A program made the position numbers and the translations under genes. A stretch of DNA of 64,000 bases from a virus. The notes beneath the pieces were generated by a model. It was not told where the DNA came from. It saw nothing but the letters and a program-made list of their open reading frames with translations, and did not search any database. Every line of letters begins with the position of its first letter. Within the stretch, counting starts at the first letter, position 1. Location: positions 1 to 64,000 of IMG/VR virus record IMGVR_UViG_3300006738_000004; one strand, 5' to 3'. Positions 61,701 to 64,000 of this stretch are shown here, one piece after another.

Positions 61701-62202
61701 GTACCTGAACCCGTCAGACCAAATCCCAGTCAACGCCGACACACCCGTGAATGATTTCCCAGGTGAGTGGGCACTTCAAGCAACTGCCGACATCTCGGTG
61801 ATGGATTTCGACGCTGACGTTGGCATCTTGAACCTGCATCAGATGGTCCCTGTGGCTAACGCACCTGAGTTTGACTTCAGGTTCCCCGACAAGGATGTGG
61901 AGTTCCGCTCCCACTACAAGTTCTTGGACACGAACGCTTACCGTCCCACCGCGATGGCACAACCGTTGTCAGGAATCGCCACACACAAGGTGAGCTTTCC
62001 CTTCCTTGCACGGGTGACGAGTGGCTTGGACGGCACGGCTGGAAGCACCCTGTGGAGGGAGAACGAGGTTATCCTGTTGGTTGTTACTCGATACGCCATC
62101 CTTGATGAGGACAACACCGTGCTTTTCACTGATGGTGCAGGGAACCGGACTTGTGTAGGGGTGTACCGCACTGAGGGCCTCACCCTTTTGGCCTCGGAGT
62201 AA
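58798..62202 (+). CDS. Large virion structural protein with ELNLSQE-type N terminus
   Basis: 1134 residues. The N terminus has VYQSGKPVLDAELNLSQEV, a pattern reminiscent of phage structural proteins annotated with DUF4815-type regions (Q-x-G-K-P-x2-D-x-ELN). Residues about 159-277 contain a hook-like repeat (TAANIAAAINEPLNAFTGIC, NAVTLSLAL). The remainder is beta-rich with many Pro/Asp turns, a helix near residue 500 (LKAELERQMGLVLDN), and a lectin-like C-terminal part. Start at 58798 follows CGGAG at a slightly long spacing. It probably forms part of the tail fibre or baseplate surface attached to the beta-helix protein encoded next. Confidence 0.7.
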   Translation: MAIRDKYFTGSTVSRYLPPGEHSWDEAVYQSGKPVLDAELNLSQEVGRQLRSLVQQRTVPSGWLRGPVPPRFNEGISFLPTSNPNFAPNTFWMGKRTALVAGAPIVVEFSNTDLPNINRIDLDAATVYEGTGTSIKRTDFVFLEVWRCLVSHSPRASATVEVVTWGDLDAADQILINAVVLQATTGGPALNTFNLGLNANETAANIAAAINEPLNAFTGICTAAVDVSDPTQVNLTTVDALAGAAGNAVTLSLALTNAGSMTVNAGPGPTTFAGGADTPNKPTQFSLYRNGNVQSPLATNLPDEIADPTIGTETTKRVQWQYRIRATGAAEGVNFKTQHDGFSQPNVQAQGSQAAPLGALFPFVKADMTSVIDNSSAVAYDIRDPGLWISGDGTSASATALGTVDGYVYAVPIGFVFRRNDAYNGGVSAPPLGQGFSPLDNTNGGLPFTHPLFVNPYIGTIEPNESDRPDGQFYDVISDTDFLDLRKNVYPGGIDLKAELERQMGLVLDNTLGTWAIDSGDKSGAMGGGSGDVSWKYMVCNEIGRADAEGGNPQNSGDTLRGNFIANFDHVRRRFGDQAVVELRVFPILPTDIAINEPGKFVIKDNPATQPLCWAEDDVIHIDLSSLNATGDGTWAEATETYHGGSGGFVSNFFPSGTLITGINTIRHDDGQSTAVVVPEVQMKLVTGLGTDYVQITLDRNDTPCDGGGIAGYPGTTISMSAPTAANDTGSPRRIFVELEITYPVGSGTSDTPWLDANDESVVPDAPTSVGVYDFGPAVEDGDVSQRPPDFNEQLPPLFRPSHREIQVEYACGDPGAPGSAYTDILISADPLNITVPRRMYGSKNTEATVTDLISGTARAVDHSTTHYGMSSRRLVLNDTGTAPAIPLTNTGSTPVTVNWWPQDPIPNSGGSDGYQLAFYYRTQAEQTVGSQTGIPSLPENLVVEPLVMARSLWTNTVSVGSVDVPFPYLNPSDQIPVNADTPVNDFPGEWALQATADISVMDFDADVGILNLHQMVPVANAPEFDFRFPDKDVEFRSHYKFLDTNAYRPTAMAQPLSGIATHKVSFPFLARVTSGLDGTAGSTLWRENEVILLVVTRYAILDEDNTVLFTDGAGNRTCVGVYRTEGLTLLASE

Positions 62203-62206
62203 GTAG

Positions 62207-64000
62207 ATGCCTCGTAATGTAGATCCCGGAACTATCGTAGTCGGCGCAGGGCTTGCTCCTGAAGGGACTGTTGAGGACAACTCCCTCCGGTACCCGGAAA
62301 GGGATGTAGACCCCCTTCGGGTCCACCTCCATGACACCAGCCGTGCCCACATGGCTGTGGCTATCGGCATTGACGATGCAGGCCATTGCTACACCTCGGA
62401 TGAGGTAGAAGGCGCACTCCAGGAAATCTGTGCTGCTGCTGGCGCGAGCCGCATGAACGGCATGGTCAACGGCGGCTACTTCGTTGAGCTTGGGCCACCT
62501 TCCACCGCAGTGATTCAGGCGGCTATCTCTGGTGGTGGTGTGGGCACGACGCTCACCTTGGTGGAACCCACGACCGTGTTGGTCAACACCCACGTCCTGC
62601 ATTTGGGTGGCATGACCATCACGCTCCCCGATGACGCTGTCAGCTTTGTCTATGTGGACTGCGATGGAACGCACGCCACTTACGAGACTCTCGTCTCCAC
62701 TTTGGCACCTCCTCCCCAGATTGATTCAGGGGGTTGGCCCGGTGTCGAGCATGTCATGATCGCCAAGATCACGACCGTGGGAGGCATTGTCACCGCATAC
62801 CAGGATGCCCGGTTCTTCGTGGCTGACCTGGACCGGAAGCTCGCTTACTCTGTGCGGGCCGTTCCAGGTGAGCCAGACAACGACCTCTATGCAGAGGCGT
62901 GCTTCGTTACCCTTGAAGCATCCCTTTTCTGGATGGAGTGGTACCACACCAATGCTATGGACGGCCAAGACACCAGGACTCGGATCCTGCTGCGAGGGAC
63001 CCAGACAGTCTTCGCGCCCCTTGTGGTACCGCTCAATAACGTGGTGTTCCAAGGGGACGGGGACGCGAAGATCGTATTCCCCGGTGGTTTTGCAGGGACC
63101 ACGTTGTTCGATGTTTCGGATCGTATAGGTGTTGAGTTCCGTGACCTTGAGTTTGTCTCAAGCGTGGCCACCAACAACACCGCCATCTGGGCGAACGGGG
63201 CAACGACCGCTTCCAGTGGGCTGAGGGTTACCAACTGCCAGTTTGCCCATACTGGAGGGGTAGCAAACCGTTGGACGACTGGTATTTCCGTAGAGTCCTC
63301 AGCGTCCCCGCCGTCCTGGATATTGGTCCAGGATTGCCAGATGATGGTGAGCGGTGCGGGGGTCCGCATTGATTCCGGTGCCTCCTGCACTATCCAAGGG
63401 TGCTTGGTAGCGGGGGTGGCTGGGGTCACCCCCGTGGGGATTGACCTCCCCGCCACTCAGCATGGGCTGGGTAGTGACAACAGGGTCTTGGATTGCGAGG
63501 TCAAGGACTGTGCAACCGCTATTCGAGCCACCGACAGCAAGAGGCTCCATGTAGAAGGTTGCCAGCTTGAGGCTGACGACGACGGCATCATCATCCGGGC
63601 GGCGACCCAGAGCTTCGATCTCGAAGAGAACGTGATCGAGGGGACCGTCATCAAGCTGGCCGATACCACCACTGCCTTGTGTGGCATCGTTTTCGACCAC
63701 TCTGCCATTATCGGCCCGATGACCAAGAACGCCGTCATCGACTGCCTTATCGAGAACCAACGAACTGCGGGCTGGGCCGCTGGGGATTTCTCGTGGGGAA
63801 TCGACTTCCGTAGCTTTGGGGGCGACGAGATCGGGGTGCTCAATCGAATCTCTGGCTGCACAATCCAGGGATTCAACAACCCTGCGGCTGCCTTGCTGGG
63901 CATTAGCGGGGGTGTGCGGCTTGACGCCGCTGCTGACCAGACTCGAATCGTAGATACCGCCTTCCACCTGTGCGCGAACGGCATCTATTTCGACGCTGGC
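62207..64000 (+). CDS. Parallel beta-helix tail protein (3' end outside window)
   Basis: At least 598 residues; ATG 62207, four bases after the previous stop, with the frame open to the right edge. Residues 1-90 are an N-terminal attachment part (VDPGTIVVGAGLAPEG, DEVEGALQEICAAAG). From about residue 270 short parallel strands with recurring turns appear: VVPLNNVVFQGDG, GVEFRDLEFVSS, GLRVTNCQFAHTGG, WILVQDCQMMVSGAGVRID, TIQGCLVAGV, RVLDCEVKDCATAIRATDSK. This Asn/Cys/Asp ladder repeat is the signature of right-handed beta-helices of the pectate-lyase/NosD type found in tailspikes. Any catalytic residues would need the rest of the gene. It is likely a host surface glycan-binding or -degrading fibre. 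Confidence 0.75.
   Translation, partial: MPRNVDPGTIVVGAGLAPEGTVEDNSLRYPERDVDPLRVHLHDTSRAHMAVAIGIDDAGHCYTSDEVEGALQEICAAAGASRMNGMVNGGYFVELGPPSTAVIQAAISGGGVGTTLTLVEPTTVLVNTHVLHLGGMTITLPDDAVSFVYVDCDGTHATYETLVSTLAPPPQIDSGGWPGVEHVMIAKITTVGGIVTAYQDARFFVADLDRKLAYSVRAVPGEPDNDLYAEACFVTLEASLFWMEWYHTNAMDGQDTRTRILLRGTQTVFAPLVVPLNNVVFQGDGDAKIVFPGGFAGTTLFDVSDRIGVEFRDLEFVSSVATNNTAIWANGATTASSGLRVTNCQFAHTGGVANRWTTGISVESSASPPSWILVQDCQMMVSGAGVRIDSGASCTIQGCLVAGVAGVTPVGIDLPATQHGLGSDNRVLDCEVKDCATAIRATDSKRLHVEGCQLEADDDGIIIRAATQSFDLEENVIEGTVIKLADTTTALCGIVFDHSAIIGPMTKNAVIDCLIENQRTAGWAAGDFSWGIDFRSFGGDEIGVLNRISGCTIQGFNNPAAALLGISGGVRLDAAADQTRIVDTAFHLCANGIYFDAG

Noticed and set aside
1-64000. CRISPR array, insertion sequences, integrase, origin or diversity-generating retroelement
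   Set aside because: No regular spacer-repeat pattern, transposase, integrase or reverse transcriptase frame was seen.

Overview
The window is part of the genome of a large tailed dsDNA bacteriophage with a contractile (myovirus-type) tail. It contains no host genes, tRNAs, rRNAs, CRISPR array or insertion sequence. Almost all of it is one co-oriented (+) late operon for tail, baseplate and fibre proteins, with very short gaps, one- to eight-base overlaps, ATG or GTG starts and GGAGG-type ribosome sites. Spending about 63 kb on the tail region alone, including single genes of 11.8 kb and 5.8 kb, suggests a jumbo-size phage. The host cannot be named from the sequence. A holin candidate with a Sec-type signal peptide fits a bacterial host.

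Layout. 1-438 is the 3' end of an unrecognised structural gene. 519-3010 holds two genes in the tail-assembly-chaperone position, followed by the tape measure (3003-6368). 6381-8466 holds two paralogous tail-tube/baseplate junction candidates. 8466-13094 is a gp27-like hub with a very long C-terminal extension, 13106-15571 a gpV/gp5-like spike, and 15601-16173 a small Gly/Ala-rich protein. 16177-27951 encodes a 3924-residue virion protein. 27992-31770 holds three unrecognised structural genes. 31811-37799 is the baseplate wedge set: gp25/gpW-like, gpJ-like and gpI-like. The order spike, W, J, I, fibres is the P2 order, but about 16 kb of additional genes lies between spike and W.

37790-39180 is a four-gene minus-strand cassette (one HNH protein, three small unknowns) inserted between the wedge genes and the fibres. 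39294-50210 is an array of seven fibre or adhesin-type genes. Several appear to share a C-terminal beta-sandwich module, and the largest (43692-47933) has classic fibre repeats. 50230-56067 is a 1945-residue mosaic of Ig-like and lectin-like segments. 56171-56674 is a holin candidate followed by a strong hairpin. 57070-57708 is another tail protein. A minus-strand SH3/KOW-like gene (57698-58435) and a tiny basic CxC protein (58540-58719) come next. 58798-62202 is a large virion protein, and 62207 onward is a parallel beta-helix adhesin that runs off the window.

How the parts work together: chaperones and tape measure set tube length. Hub and spike cap the tube. W/J/I wedges form the baseplate periphery, presumably decorated by the giant protein. 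The fibre array and beta-helix proteins recognise the host surface. Functional names rest on gene order and motifs read by eye; no database search was run.
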